In this document: in pieces, positions 26,050 through 35,978 of the stretch
How positions within the stretch are numbered: position 1 is the first letter of the stretch
Layout of the letters: each line of letters starts with the position of its first letter
Assembly (NCBI GenBank): GCA_934149075.1
Contig: CAKPDR010000001.1
Location: 1 to 64,000 of the forward strand
DNA: 64,000 bases
Source: an uncultured Clostridia bacterium
GTDB lineage: Bacteria; Bacillota; Clostridia; TANB77; CAG-508
Direction of reading: 5' to 3'
Made by a program: the position numbers and the translations under genes
Notes under the pieces: generated by a model
What the model saw: only the letters and a program-made list of their open reading frames with translations
Database searches by the model: none
Told to the model about the DNA's origin: nothing

Positions 26050-27120
26050 CTATATTCTAACTTCAATAATATATCTTTCTTTTTCATTGCTATTTACTAG
26101 CATTTTTATAGTTGTTCCATTCTTACTTACAGTTATCATTTTTCCTTTCAATTTTTTTGTTAAATTCTTAGATAACTCTAATTTGTATTTATCAGTTGTT
26201 TCAAAAAAACTAAATCTATCTAATTTTATCCTTCCATCTCTTGTAGCCCTTACTTTTCCTACTTTTTTATATTTTCCATCTTTATAGTTATAAACTGTTA
26301 CATTTCTTGTTAAAAAGAATACAATTACTAAAATGATTCCTGTTGTTCCTCCAACTACTGGCAACACATTATTCTCTTGTTTTTCTTCTACTTGTTCAGG
26401 TTGTTCTTTTTCATATTTTATAACATAAGTAATTGGATTTTCTTCAGTCTTAGTTGCTATTCCAAGATATTCAGCTGTTACTGTATATGTATTAGGATAA
26501 TCAACTCTTTGCTTAGTAGCATAATAGCATTTAGCAGTATATGTATTAGCAACCTCATATTCTCCAATCATCTTTGTAGATTCTACTTGCCATTCAACAT
26601 CTAGAAGATCCAATGTTAATCCATTTTTTACTGTTTGTTTTGGTATAAAATCTAAATCATTTTTTTCTAGGTTATTATAATTTATCGTCTCTTCAATCAA
26701 ATCTTCTCTAAATCCATTGTAGTTTGTCTTAATTTTTAGAGTATTAGGATTCAAAATATATTCTCCTATATATCCATCTTTTTCATATTTGATTGTATTT
26801 CCTAATTGTTCAATAATTTTATCTTTTTTATTTGTTTTTGATAATATAGTTTTAGTTGTATTTATATCTATCGTTTCTAATGTATTTCCTCCTTCAGCAG
26901 TATAATCTACATACTTGTATTTGCTTCCATCAACTTCTATTTCTTTTGATAACATTTCTAAAAATGTATCTTTCTCTGATTCCATAACTTGATATGTTTT
27001 ATAACAATTTAACTCATCTTCAGTAATTTCTGTTTTTTCCATCGTTATTGCAAAACAATTTACTGTTGTAAGTAAGATGCAAAAACTGCAAACTGCTAAT
27101 ATCTTTTTTAACCACTTCAT
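26050..27120 (-). CDS. Secreted/membrane protein of the element
   Basis: 356 residues: signal peptide (KKILAVCSFCILLTTVNCFA), a large extracellular part, one transmembrane segment near residues 247-270 (NVLPVVGGTTGIILVIVFFLT) and a basic C-terminal cytoplasmic domain of about 85 residues. I do not recognise the family. Adjacent to the sortase (12-nt gap) and a small membrane gene, so probably part of the cell-surface section of the transfer operon. Confidence 0.65.
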   Translation of the reverse strand: MKWLKKILAVCSFCILLTTVNCFAITMEKTEITEDELNCYKTYQVMESEKDTFLEMLSKEIEVDGSKYKYVDYTAEGGNTLETIDINTTKTILSKTNKKDKIIEQLGNTIKYEKDGYIGEYILNPNTLKIKTNYNGFREDLIEETINYNNLEKNDLDFIPKQTVKNGLTLDLLDVEWQVESTKMIGEYEVANTYTAKCYYATKQRVDYPNTYTVTAEYLGIATKTEENPITYVIKYEKEQPEQVEEKQENNVLPVVGGTTGIILVIVFFLTRNVTVYNYKDGKYKKVGKVRATRDGRIKLDRFSFFETTDKYKLELSKNLTKKLKGKMITVSKNGTTIKMLVNSNEKERYIIEVRI

Positions 27121-27129
27121 TTTAACCTC

Positions 27130-27354
27130 CTAAAATTTGAATATTCCTAATTTATTTGCTATATAAGTTGCTCCAATAGAGCATAAAATTAATATTCCTA
27201 TATAAAATAATACATGAAATATTCTTATAATTATTTCAAATAAAAAAAGTAGTATTTTAATAAACGATTTTTGTTCATTAACTACTACTTCTTCATCATA
27301 TTTTTGTCTTACTTTTTGTCTTTTTAAATATTCTTTATAGATATTTTTGCTCAC
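27130..27354 (-). CDS. Small membrane protein
   Basis: 74 residues: a basic cytoplasmic N-terminus (YLKRQKVRQKYDEE) and one or two hydrophobic segments (IKILLFLFEIIIRIFHVLFYIGILILCSIGATYI). It overlaps the CpaE-like gene by 4 nt. Family unknown; likely accessory to the membrane complex. Confidence 0.6.
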   Translation of the reverse strand: MSKNIYKEYLKRQKVRQKYDEEVVVNEQKSFIKILLFLFEIIIRIFHVLFYIGILILCSIGATYIANKLGIFKF

Positions 27355-28454
27355 TTTTTACCTCTTTTCAAAAAGTTAAATATACTATTTTTTTCTATTA
27401 CTTCTATTTTGTTTGATTTCTCTGCTATATAATCTTTAAAAATTTCGTGATAAATTTCTGTATTTACATTATCATTAAAAGTATCTGAAGTATATTCTGA
27501 AAAAAATATATTTTTCACTATTCCTCTTAATGTTCTTTTAAATTTAGCCTTTTCTTCATCACTAGAAAAATTGAATATATAATTTACTTCAGGAATCTTC
27601 TCTAATAAACTTAAAACTCTAAATGTTTCATCTGTTTCCCATGCCTTTGTTCCTCCTACTACTATTTTAACTTCTTTTGACAAAAAATTATCTAGTGTAT
27701 TTTCATTTAAAGTCCCATAATCATAAATATAGAAATCATAGCCATATTGCATTGCATCAATTTTATTTGTATTACTATAAAGATCAATTCCTCTATGCGA
27801 ATACATATTATCTTTTTTAGTTACTCCTTCTAATGTTTCAATATTTTTTATTTCATCTTTATCTGTACTGCAAATATAACAGGCATTCATATTTAAACTT
27901 TTCAAAAACATTGTAATTAAAATAGCTTGTGTTGTAACTCCTATATGCTTTTCAGTTCCTGCTACTGCTATATTTACAAATTGTTTTAATGTCTTATATT
28001 CCTTCTTTACAATTACTTTATTTTTCTTTGTTTCTTCAACTTTTTGCCTAAACCTTATAGCATCTTTGTATTGACATCCTTCAGCACATAAGCAATTTCT
28101 AAATTGCTCTTTTTGTTCATAGTAGGTTTTGGCATTTACAAAATTATAAATACCTTCATTAAATAGTTTTGAAAGTAATCTATCTCCCTCTTCATGACCT
28201 AAAGCAACTACAATAACTCTAATATTATACATACTTTTTATTGCTACAATAGATTGTATGATTTCATCTTCATTTTCCTTTGTTGAATCAACATCTATAA
28301 TTATTTGTTTATAATTATTTAGGTTCTTCAGTTCCTGAATTGCAAATCTTTTTAAACTATCAACTCCTGTTAATACTTGTGGTATTTCGAATCCATTTTC
28401 TTTGCATACTTCGTAAATTATTTTTTCATTTTCTCTAGTAATTGCTAAAATCAA
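27351..28454 (-). CDS. CpaE/TadZ-like ATPase-fold protein
   Basis: 367 residues. The N-terminal 120 residues resemble a receiver-like domain as in CpaE/TadZ; the C-terminal part resembles a MinD-like P-loop fold with a deviant loop AGTEKHIGVTTQA lacking the usual lysines. Such proteins place secretion or pilus machinery at a cell site. TTG start with GGAGGG 6 nt upstream. Preceded immediately by a terminator hairpin. The CpaE relation is inferred from fold-like motifs. Confidence 0.55.
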   Translation of the reverse strand: MILAITRENEKIIYEVCKENGFEIPQVLTGVDSLKRFAIQELKNLNNYKQIIIDVDSTKENEDEIIQSIVAIKSMYNIRVIVVALGHEEGDRLLSKLFNEGIYNFVNAKTYYEQKEQFRNCLCAEGCQYKDAIRFRQKVEETKKNKVIVKKEYKTLKQFVNIAVAGTEKHIGVTTQAILITMFLKSLNMNACYICSTDKDEIKNIETLEGVTKKDNMYSHRGIDLYSNTNKIDAMQYGYDFYIYDYGTLNENTLDNFLSKEVKIVVGGTKAWETDETFRVLSLLEKIPEVNYIFNFSSDEEKAKFKRTLRGIVKNIFFSEYTSDTFNDNVNTEIYHEIFKDYIAEKSNKIEVIEKNSIFNFLKRGKK

Positions 28455-28474
28455 ATTTAACCCTCCTTTGCAAC

Positions 28475-28506
28475 AAAAAAGACTTTGAACTTACAAAGTC
28501 TTTTTT
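28475..28506 (-). terminator. Terminator hairpin directly before the CpaE-like gene
   Basis: AAAAAAGACTTTG/CAAAGTCTTTTTT, perfect, 6-nt loop. It is followed by GTTGCAAAGGAGGG, i.e. the ribosome site of the next gene. It also follows the subtilase stop by 6 nt. Confidence 0.85.
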
Positions 28507-28511
28507 ATATG

Positions 28512-30728
28512 TTATTCAAATTTTATTATTTCTTCTGCTGATGCATATATGTCTAATCTATTTTCTATGTTTACTCTATTGACAATCCAATTTCTCATAG
28601 TACATTGATCAATAAATTCTTGCATTCTATTTTTTCCAAACATTTCTTTTAATGTTATTACTACACCAAATTTTAATCCCCTATCTCTTTCTAATCTTTC
28701 TTTATTAGTTAATTTTATTCCCCATAAATTAGAATTAAAACTTTTTCTTGGTACCTTTGTATCTTTTATTTCATCTACTACAATTTTAACATTATCCCAT
28801 TTTCTATATAGCTCTCGAGCAGTTGCTTCATTGGTTGCTCTATCTAATTCCCCGCCTTGAGTATTTCTATTAATTGATCTTATATCTTTCACACCCATTC
28901 TGCCAAATTGTAAATCTAATTCCGTATTGGTATAATCAACTCCTTGACTTCTAGTACATTTAGGAAAATAACATAAAACAGCCTTAGCATAAAATGGAAA
29001 TTTTTCATTTACCACTGGTACAGGCAAATTGTATGTATATGTATAATACGAATTTGCATTTCCTTCTATATAAAATTTAATTTCATCTTTTTGACCTAAC
29101 ATTACCTCTGATATCTTTGTTGGAACTACTCCATATCCTAAATATTCTTCATCTTTGTTGGTTTTATTCCAGCCTACTGCGGAATCAATTATTAAAGCTT
29201 TAGCAATTTCTCTAGATAAATTCATTTTATCTATCAGGTAACTCAATTTTCTAGAAATCCAAGGTGCAGCAAATGATGTTCCTCGTTGAATATCTAGTCC
29301 AGTAGGAGTACATACATTTATATATTCATTTGTATCTCCGCCAAAAGCACAAACATCTGGTTTAACAAAAAAAGATAATACCTTTCCTTTTCTAGCATAT
29401 GATGCTTTGTCTCCATTTTTATCTACAGCATTGACAACTAATGAATTTATAGAATCAGCAGGAGCACCTATTCTCACTATTTCTTTTGAATTTTTTTTAT
29501 TAGTTCCAGCTACAACAAATATAACATTATTTTCATACTGTATTTCATCTAAAGCTGCTGCTTCTGGTGATATATAATTTTGACTTATTTCAAATTTTGA
29601 GCCCAATGAAATATTCCATACATGAATATCTTTATTTTCTTTTACGATTCTTTTTATTTGATTAATTATGTCATATGAATTATTAACTCCTGCTTTTGCG
29701 ACTCCAAAGTGTCTTACTTTAAAAAGACCACATTCATCATCCCATTTTGTATTTGTTCTAGCTCCATCTACAATTATTGAAGATACTTCCGTTCCATGGA
29801 CATAATCTTCAGCTTCTCTCGGCATATCTTTATTTAAGCAATCTGTATAATCAACCCATTTGCTGAAATATACATTTTCATCAAATAATGTATCTATAAC
29901 ACCAATAGTTGGTTCACTCGTTGGTAATGGCATATCTAAAAAATTTATGTTTGTGTCTATTTTATTTTCTGTTTCTTGATAGTATGTTGCAAAATCTGTC
30001 ATAGCCATAGAAACTAAATATGAAGCATTTTGTCTAATTTTAAATAATATTGATGAATTATTAACATATATTGTATCATTTGAAAACACTTCATATTCTG
30101 TATTCTTCAAACCAATTCTATTCATTAGTTCTACTATATTAATTCCTGTATCAAAAATGGTTATATAAGATTTTACTTCATCAATAATATCTCCATTTTC
30201 ATATACATCAAACTTTTCAATATCTATCAAATCTGTTACATACTTTTTAAATGCACTTTTAACCATATTATGCTTTTTTAATAAAGTTTCTTTTTTGTCT
30301 ATTAAACTAAAATTTTCCGAATTTATAACGCCATCAAAGCCATTATTTATAATATCTATTAGTATATTTATTCTTTCTATGCTTTTATTTAAAGTCTTTT
30401 TATCAATATAATATGTAATTATATGCTTTTTATTCTTAATGTCAGAAAACCTTACTCCTCTAACATAATTATTTGATGGTTCACTTCCAATAGAGAAAAA
30501 TCCTTTTAGTCTTGATGACTTTGGAATCACTCTATTGTAATATACACTAACTAATGCTCCTGGTATTATAGTTTTATCTTTCCAAAATTCATTTAATCTC
30601 TCTAAATCTTTTTTCAACTTAATCAAATCATCAGATTTTACCTCTTTTGACTTAGCTATTGAATAATTTATTGGTCCTTTGTATTTTGATGATTCTAATC
30701 TTCCTTTTAATTCTAATAAATCATTCAT
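28512..30728 (-). CDS. Subtilisin-like protease, IetS-like
   Basis: 738-residue S8 protease with an N-terminal domain of about 270 residues, then the catalytic domain: Asp279 (IGVIDT), His311 (HGTEV), Asn410 oxyanion region and Ser485 (GTSFAAP), plus a C-terminal domain. No signal peptide, so it acts inside the cell. It overlaps the AAA gene by 8 nt. An AAA ATPase plus subtilase pair is the composition of the IetAS phage-defence system, where both are needed. Assignment is by domain pairing. Confidence 0.8.
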   Translation of the reverse strand: MNDLLELKGRLESSKYKGPINYSIAKSKEVKSDDLIKLKKDLERLNEFWKDKTIIPGALVSVYYNRVIPKSSRLKGFFSIGSEPSNNYVRGVRFSDIKNKKHIITYYIDKKTLNKSIERINILIDIINNGFDGVINSENFSLIDKKETLLKKHNMVKSAFKKYVTDLIDIEKFDVYENGDIIDEVKSYITIFDTGINIVELMNRIGLKNTEYEVFSNDTIYVNNSSILFKIRQNASYLVSMAMTDFATYYQETENKIDTNINFLDMPLPTSEPTIGVIDTLFDENVYFSKWVDYTDCLNKDMPREAEDYVHGTEVSSIIVDGARTNTKWDDECGLFKVRHFGVAKAGVNNSYDIINQIKRIVKENKDIHVWNISLGSKFEISQNYISPEAAALDEIQYENNVIFVVAGTNKKNSKEIVRIGAPADSINSLVVNAVDKNGDKASYARKGKVLSFFVKPDVCAFGGDTNEYINVCTPTGLDIQRGTSFAAPWISRKLSYLIDKMNLSREIAKALIIDSAVGWNKTNKDEEYLGYGVVPTKISEVMLGQKDEIKFYIEGNANSYYTYTYNLPVPVVNEKFPFYAKAVLCYFPKCTRSQGVDYTNTELDLQFGRMGVKDIRSINRNTQGGELDRATNEATARELYRKWDNVKIVVDEIKDTKVPRKSFNSNLWGIKLTNKERLERDRGLKFGVVITLKEMFGKNRMQEFIDQCTMRNWIVNRVNIENRLDIYASAEEIIKFE

Positions 30729-31761
30729 TGTTTATCCCCCTTGATACACTACTTTTTGAAATTCCCGTTAATTTTTCAATTTCTCTAACAGAAAAACCTT
30801 GCTCTTGAAGTTTTTTCAGATCATTTGTTAATTTTTCATTTGTTATAGTTTCATAAATTTTTGACAGATATCCATATTCCATAGTCATATCACTAAAAGC
30901 TATTGAACTCCTTATTATATTTTTAAGATCTCCTGGATATGGTAATGTTTCTACCAAACTATAAATTTTATTAAGTATTTTATATTCAGGTTTAACATTT
31001 GAATATTTTTTAAGTTCAGAAGTAATTATTGTATCCGCTATTTCCTCTAAATCTTCTTTACTATATCTATTAAAATCAACAATATAATCAAATCGTCTTA
31101 ATAATGCTTTATCAAACTGTTTATATAAATTTGTAGTTGCAATCAATAATATTTTTTCATTTAAATTATCAAATTCTTTTAATAAAGTAGATGTTACCCT
31201 TCCCATTTCTCTTAAATCATTAGAATTAATCCTATCTAATGAAATAGCATCAATTTCATCAAATAAAATAATTACTTTATCTGGTTGTTTTAGACAATTT
31301 ATATCATCAAAAACTTGAATCAAATTTTTAGAAGTCTGACCAAGTTTACTATCTACTATTCTATCAAATTGCACTGAATATAATTCTCTATCTAAAATTC
31401 TTGCAATTTGTTTGGCTGCTTCTGTCTTTCCTGTTCCAGAGTCTCCAACAAATAAAAATTTATTTACATTAGATTTTTTATTAACAGCATTTAATATTCC
31501 CATTATATCTATTTCTATAGGTTTTGGTACTTTAAATGTATTTGATGGATTATTCATCTTTACAAAAAATTCTGAATAATCATCAACGAATTGAGGACTA
31601 AAAGTATTGGCATTTGATAATAGTGCCATTATATATCTTGCCAACTCTTCATCCCCACTATTTTGAAAATCTGTTGCAATTTCATAAGCTTCATTTCTAA
31701 ATTCTTTATCATTTCCATCTATGTGATATTTTATTAAATTAATTACATTCTTCTTTTTCAT
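30721..31761 (-). CDS. AAA+ ATPase, IetA-like
   Basis: 346 residues: Walker A GDSGTGKT (106-113), Walker B IILFDEID (about 164-171), arginine-finger region LLRRFD, and a C-terminal helix-turn-helix-like tail (FSVREIEKLTGISKSSVSRG). It probably regulates or unfolds targets for the subtilase with which it overlaps. ATG at 31761 with AAAGG upstream. It has its own promoter bearing a direct-repeat operator, so this two-gene unit is independently controlled cargo. Confidence 0.8.
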   Translation of the reverse strand: MKKKNVINLIKYHIDGNDKEFRNEAYEIATDFQNSGDEELARYIMALLSNANTFSPQFVDDYSEFFVKMNNPSNTFKVPKPIEIDIMGILNAVNKKSNVNKFLFVGDSGTGKTEAAKQIARILDRELYSVQFDRIVDSKLGQTSKNLIQVFDDINCLKQPDKVIILFDEIDAISLDRINSNDLREMGRVTSTLLKEFDNLNEKILLIATTNLYKQFDKALLRRFDYIVDFNRYSKEDLEEIADTIITSELKKYSNVKPEYKILNKIYSLVETLPYPGDLKNIIRSSIAFSDMTMEYGYLSKIYETITNEKLTNDLKKLQEQGFSVREIEKLTGISKSSVSRGINNE

Positions 31762-31787
31762 ATCAATCAATCCTTTCTACTTTTAGT

Positions 31788-31828
31788 AGTATATCATTAT
31801 GGGACAAATTATGCAATAGTTGGGACAA
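31788..31828 (-). promoter_or_regulatory. Promoter and direct-repeat operator of ietAS-like pair
   Basis: Minus strand TTGCAT (31811-31816), 17-nt spacer, TATACT (31788-31793). GGGACAA on the plus strand occurs at 31801-31807 and 31822-31828, 21 nt apart (two helical turns), one copy inside the spacer and one upstream of the -35. Confidence 0.65.
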
Positions 31829-31847
31829 TATTTTATAAATTTATAAT

Positions 31848-32396
31848 TTACACCTCATTTCCCCAACAATCCCAACCATCTACTGTTTGTCTTGCAAATA
31901 ATTCTATTCTAGGCATATCTCCTACAAGTTCAACTATTTTATCTCTTACTATTGCTGGTTTTTTGCTATGTTCTTCTATATGAGTGTCAATTATTTGTGA
32001 TACTTTATTTGATTTTCTTTTTATAGTTCCTTTTGTTCCAATTAAGCAGATTTCTGAATTTGCCCTAGTCCAATGTCCTAATCCGAAAAACCATGTATCA
32101 CTTATTTTATTTCTTTTTACCCAATTAAATCCACAAGTTTTGTACTTAAATCCCCATTCTTTCATAACTTTTAGTCCATCTAATAAGCAGGGAAAAGTTA
32201 CCCATAAGAAAAGGACACAATCTTTTTCCGATATATTCTTGATTGTATCCTTCATATTAACTATTTCTTCAACTTTCATTGTCTTATAATGTTTTTCTGC
32301 TGTTCCCATTCCATCTCTCCATGTATTATAATGCCATGGAGGATCTGCATAAATTATATTATATTTATTTTCCGTATTATTTATATCTATTACCAA
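31848..32396 (-). CDS. MT-A70 family DNA adenine methyltransferase
   Basis: 182 residues with catalytic DPPW (18-21) and the MT-A70 pattern GWDCWG at the end. It would methylate adenine N6 in DNA (bacterial members) and may protect the element during transfer. TTG start directly after the M23 gene stop with AAGGAGG 5 nt upstream. No cognate nuclease adjacent, so it is an orphan methylase. Confidence 0.85.
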   Translation of the reverse strand: MVIDINNTENKYNIIYADPPWHYNTWRDGMGTAEKHYKTMKVEEIVNMKDTIKNISEKDCVLFLWVTFPCLLDGLKVMKEWGFKYKTCGFNWVKRNKISDTWFFGLGHWTRANSEICLIGTKGTIKRKSNKVSQIIDTHIEEHSKKPAIVRDKIVELVGDMPRIELFARQTVDGWDCWGNEV

Positions 32397-33125
32397 TTAA
32401 ACCTCCTTGTTTCCAAATAAATATTCTCTAGGATTTATAAAATCTCCATTTTTCGATTTTCTAATTTCAAAATGCAAATGTGAGCCTGTGCTATATCCAG
32501 GATTAGGATCACGATTAGGATCTCCTCCTTGAATTCCAACAACAGTCCCTTGCTGTATTTCTTGTCCTTCTATCACATCAATCCTAGCCAAATGTGCATA
32601 GAAGGTATAATAAATTGTTCCATTCTCAGTACTATGTTTTATTTCTACACAATTTCCATAGCCTTGTTGTACTCTCGCAAATACAATAGTTCCTTTTTCA
32701 ACTGCTGTAATATTTGAGTGCCAAGCTCCTGCTAAGTCTATTCCTGTATGAAAACTCTGCTTTCCAGTTACAGGATGAATTCTTGTTCCAAATTCACTTG
32801 TTACAGTTGCATTTTGAACAGGCATAGGAAATGTTCCATTATATTCTAAATCTTCAATAGTTACAGTAGGAGCATAAGTGTCGTGCATTTCAACTAATGA
32901 ATAATAAGAACTATCTGTAGCTTGTCCATCATCTTCAAATCCAAAGAAACTTTTTATTTTATCTATTGTTGATGTTAAAGCAAATAGTGGTATCATTATT
33001 ATAAATGTAAATACCACTATCCCTATAATTATTCCTATAATTAATCTTTGTCTTTTTTCTTCATCTGTTATTTGACTTATTACTATCTTTGCGATTAATT
33101 TTGCTGTAGCAGGATCTAAAGCCAT
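32397..33125 (-). CDS. M23 peptidase of the transfer apparatus
   Basis: 242 residues: cytoplasmic N-terminus, one transmembrane helix (about 28-52, IIIGIIIGIVVFTFIIMIPL), then a LytM/M23 domain with zinc ligands in FHTGIDLA and SHLHFEI. It opens the peptidoglycan locally so the conjugation channel can pass. Its ATG overlaps the VirB4 stop (TAATG), a translational coupling typical of the secretion operon. Confidence 0.9.
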   Translation of the reverse strand: MALDPATAKLIAKIVISQITDEEKRQRLIIGIIIGIVVFTFIIMIPLFALTSTIDKIKSFFGFEDDGQATDSSYYSLVEMHDTYAPTVTIEDLEYNGTFPMPVQNATVTSEFGTRIHPVTGKQSFHTGIDLAGAWHSNITAVEKGTIVFARVQQGYGNCVEIKHSTENGTIYYTFYAHLARIDVIEGQEIQQGTVVGIQGGDPNRDPNPGYSTGSHLHFEIRKSKNGDFINPREYLFGNKEV

Positions 33126-34951
33126 TACCTACCACCACCTTTACCAAAATACTCAAACTCAATAGGAAATATATCAAACCTAACAAATATTCTGTTTGAG
33201 CCTATGATAAATAAAGCCAAACCTCTTTTCTTTTTATATAAAAACTCTGATTGTCCCTCACTTAACTTAAATAGCTCCGTTGTTTCTTCTAAATTCACTC
33301 CATCAGTTCCCATCAATATTTTATATGTAGCCATATCAAGTATAGCTTGTCCATACATTTTTATTGAATCATCAAGAAAATCTACAATAGAATGTGAAAT
33401 TATAACTAAACTTCCTTCATATTTTCTACATCTTTTTGCTACATTTCTTAAAAATATTGTTGTTTCAGGAACTCTAGAATCAATTAACAAATAAGCTTCA
33501 TCACAAACTAGCATCGTTTTTTCTTCTTTATCTCTACTCATTATCTCCCAACAATAAGTTAGAATATTAAAATATTGAGCTCTTTTTACTTTGTCATCTG
33601 CATTTTGTAAATTAAAGGTATCAAAACATACGATTTTTGCATTATCATCTATTGAAGTATAACCATTAAATAAGCCTTTTTCAGCACCAATGCTAATACC
33701 TCTTAATAGACTTCTTAATGTTTCATATATTTTTTGTTTTTCCTCATCAATTTCATTACTTGCTTTCTCTCTTAAAAGATTATATAAATCTGTCATAATA
33801 GGAAATTTATTATTTGGTATTCCTGAAATATCTGTATCCCAATCAATATTAAATCTGTTATATAATTCTTCTAATACTTCCTCTAATCGAGCTATATGTA
33901 TTGAATCAAGTTCAGGATATAACAATTTAAAAAATGTTCTTAATGTTTGAAAATGTAGAGCCATTGCTCCCATTCCTTTACTTTTATATTCAACTTCATC
34001 TGCTTCTTCATCATCTAAAGGAACTTTTTTAATTTGTAATGGATTTATTATTCCACCTTTACCACTCCCTACATCTATCCATTTTTCTCCTAGTTTCTCA
34101 ACCATTTCTTTTTCTTCTCTTTCAGGATCTATCAAAATTACTTTCGTATTAGTCATATATTCATTTAATATTAAGTGCTTAGCAACTGTAGATTTTCCAA
34201 CTCCTGCTGTACCCATAATTACAAAGTTTGAGTTTGTTCTATCTCCTCCTCTTTTCCAAGGATCAAGTATTACAATTCCTCCCTTTGTATCTCTAGCAAA
34301 ATAATATTTATTTCCATCATTAAATCCTGAACTTGAAAAAGGTAATCCACCAATCCATGTACTCTCTAGCATATTTCTATCTGCAATACTTTTTACAACT
34401 GGATCTGTAATAGAAAAAGGCGACATTAACTTCAATGAGTTTTTACTCAAATTCGTTAATAATCGCCCTTTCATTTGCATTGATGTAAGCCTTGTCAAAA
34501 CTGCCTTAGATCTTTGTTTTAACTCTTCTTCATCTTCTGCAATTACCATTATTGCTATTGTTACATATACTACTGTTTCTCCGTTTAAATCTACCTTTTC
34601 AATTAAATTTCTTGCATCTTGTATTTCTCTTTCTGTTCTTTGTCTTAATATTTCATCTGTTATTCCTTCATATTGTGATTCATTTTGTTTTATTCCCCTA
34701 CTTATGTTTTGCATTAATGTATCTTTTTCTGTTGGAGAAATATTTAAGCAACATACTGTATTAGGTATATTTGCAATACTTTCAAGCCATCCTATTCTTA
34801 CTTTTTGAGGATATTTTGTTATTACATATACTCTTCCTAAATAATCGCCCACTCTTATATAGTTTTTCTTATATTCTATTCCACCTATTGGACTTAAAAT
34901 ATTAAGTAATGTTTTATTTTCCATTATTCCATCAATTTCTTTTTTCTTCAA
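33125..34951 (-). CDS. virB4: VirB4-like conjugation ATPase
   Basis: 608 residues. A VirB4 central region leads to Walker A GTAGVGKS (247-254) and Walker B/DEAY near residue 473. It powers substrate transport or assembly at the membrane. The normal N-terminal portion is missing and appears as a separate gene at 35979-36572. TTG start with GGAGGG 8 nt upstream, and a strong terminator hairpin just before that. Confidence 0.92.
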   Translation of the reverse strand: MKKKEIDGIMENKTLLNILSPIGGIEYKKNYIRVGDYLGRVYVITKYPQKVRIGWLESIANIPNTVCCLNISPTEKDTLMQNISRGIKQNESQYEGITDEILRQRTEREIQDARNLIEKVDLNGETVVYVTIAIMVIAEDEEELKQRSKAVLTRLTSMQMKGRLLTNLSKNSLKLMSPFSITDPVVKSIADRNMLESTWIGGLPFSSSGFNDGNKYYFARDTKGGIVILDPWKRGGDRTNSNFVIMGTAGVGKSTVAKHLILNEYMTNTKVILIDPEREEKEMVEKLGEKWIDVGSGKGGIINPLQIKKVPLDDEEADEVEYKSKGMGAMALHFQTLRTFFKLLYPELDSIHIARLEEVLEELYNRFNIDWDTDISGIPNNKFPIMTDLYNLLREKASNEIDEEKQKIYETLRSLLRGISIGAEKGLFNGYTSIDDNAKIVCFDTFNLQNADDKVKRAQYFNILTYCWEIMSRDKEEKTMLVCDEAYLLIDSRVPETTIFLRNVAKRCRKYEGSLVIISHSIVDFLDDSIKMYGQAILDMATYKILMGTDGVNLEETTELFKLSEGQSEFLYKKKRGLALFIIGSNRIFVRFDIFPIEFEYFGKGGGR

Positions 34952-34980
34952 ATAAACTATCCCTCCTTATTTGCAACAAA

Positions 34981-35008
34981 AAAAGACTATCATTACTGAT
35001 AATCTTTT
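34981..35008 (-). terminator. Terminator hairpin directly before VirB4
   Basis: 12-bp stem AAAAGATTATCA/TGATAGTCTTTT (one G-U), 4-nt loop, then TTTGTTGCAAATAAGGAGGG. The VirB4 gene begins 30 nt downstream without a promoter between. Confidence 0.85.
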
Positions 35009-35064
35009 AATATAGCCTAACTATTAAATTTGTTTTTTTTAATTGTGTGTGTTATAATTGTTAT

Positions 35065-35128
35065 GTTCAATGAAATATGTGACCCCCTTATAGTACTATC
35101 ATTACTGGGTTGCACCATTTCATTGAAC
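35065..35128. repeat. Hairpin-forming inverted repeat
   Basis: Perfect 12-bp arms GTTCAATGAAAT (35065-35076)/ATTTCATTGAAC (35117-35128), extended by GTG..CCC/GGG..CAC inside. ACTATCATTACTG occurs both here and inside the VirB4 terminator. Another small hairpin lies at 35147-35169. It may be the scar or boundary of the inserted ATPase gene. Confidence 0.5.
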
Positions 35129-35194
35129 CATATTAATCGTATGTAAGAGATATGTGATAGGTATCTCTTTTATTCTATAACTTGTAAGTTATCG

Positions 35195-35914
35195 TTATTC
35201 TTCAAATAATACCTTTTGCATTCCATAAGGATTATTTAAAAAATCTTTATATATTTTATAAATTTCTGTATCTTCATATTTGATTTCTTTCATATTATTA
35301 TTCATATCAATTATTTTTCCATATTTATACGATAGTAATATTGGAGAATGTGTTGCTATTAAAAATTGTGAGCCATTTTTAGCTAATTCGTGTATATAAC
35401 AAAGCAAAGTCATTTGTCTTTGTGGAGATAAAGCTGCCTCTGGCTCATCCAAAATGTATAAACCATTATCCCAAAATCTATGTTCAACCAGTTTCAAAAA
35501 AGATTCTCCGTGTGAACAAGAATGCAAATCTTCTCCTCCATAAGTTGTATAGATCAAATCACTATTATTACTAATATCCGTTGCAACATTATAAAAAGAT
35601 TCTGCTCTTAAAAAAAATTTTGTTTTAGGTACTCCAAACTTGCTAATTGTTACATATTTATATAATTCTGAATAATCATCATAGTTCGAAAATTGCATAT
35701 TATTACTACCGCCTTCTGGATTTAATCCTAAAGCAATAGCAATAGCTTCTATAAGTGTAGATTTTCCAACTCCGTTTTCTCCATAAAATAATGTAACAGA
35801 ATTATCTATTTTTAATTCATCAAAATTACTTAAACATTTTATATTAAAAGGATATTTACTATTATCTACATTCCCCTTATTTAATCTTACTCTATTTACA
35901 AATAAATTTTCCAT
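35195..35914 (-). CDS. ABC-type AAA ATPase (COG3910-like)
   Basis: 239 residues with Walker A FYGENGVGKST, an ABC-signature-like segment and Walker B LYILDEPEAALSP followed by the H-loop ATHSP. The RAESFYNVAT segment matches the COG3910 predicted ATPases, often found alone and of unknown function, sometimes near defence genes. It has its own promoter and lies between the two VirB4 pieces, so it is probably inserted cargo. Confidence 0.75.
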   Translation of the reverse strand: MENLFVNRVRLNKGNVDNSKYPFNIKCLSNFDELKIDNSVTLFYGENGVGKSTLIEAIAIALGLNPEGGSNNMQFSNYDDYSELYKYVTISKFGVPKTKFFLRAESFYNVATDISNNSDLIYTTYGGEDLHSCSHGESFLKLVEHRFWDNGLYILDEPEAALSPQRQMTLLCYIHELAKNGSQFLIATHSPILLSYKYGKIIDMNNNMKEIKYEDTEIYKIYKDFLNNPYGMQKVLFEE

Positions 35915-35949
35915 TCAACCTCACTCGCAAATTACTATTTCTAGCTTAG

Positions 35950-35978
35950 ATTATATCACTTTATATTTTATTATACAA
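35950..35978 (-). promoter_or_regulatory. Promoter of the COG3910-like ATPase
   Basis: Minus-strand TTGTAT (35973-35978), 17-nt spacer, TATAAT (35950-35955). It abuts the stop codon of the VirB4 N-terminal gene. Confidence 0.65.
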
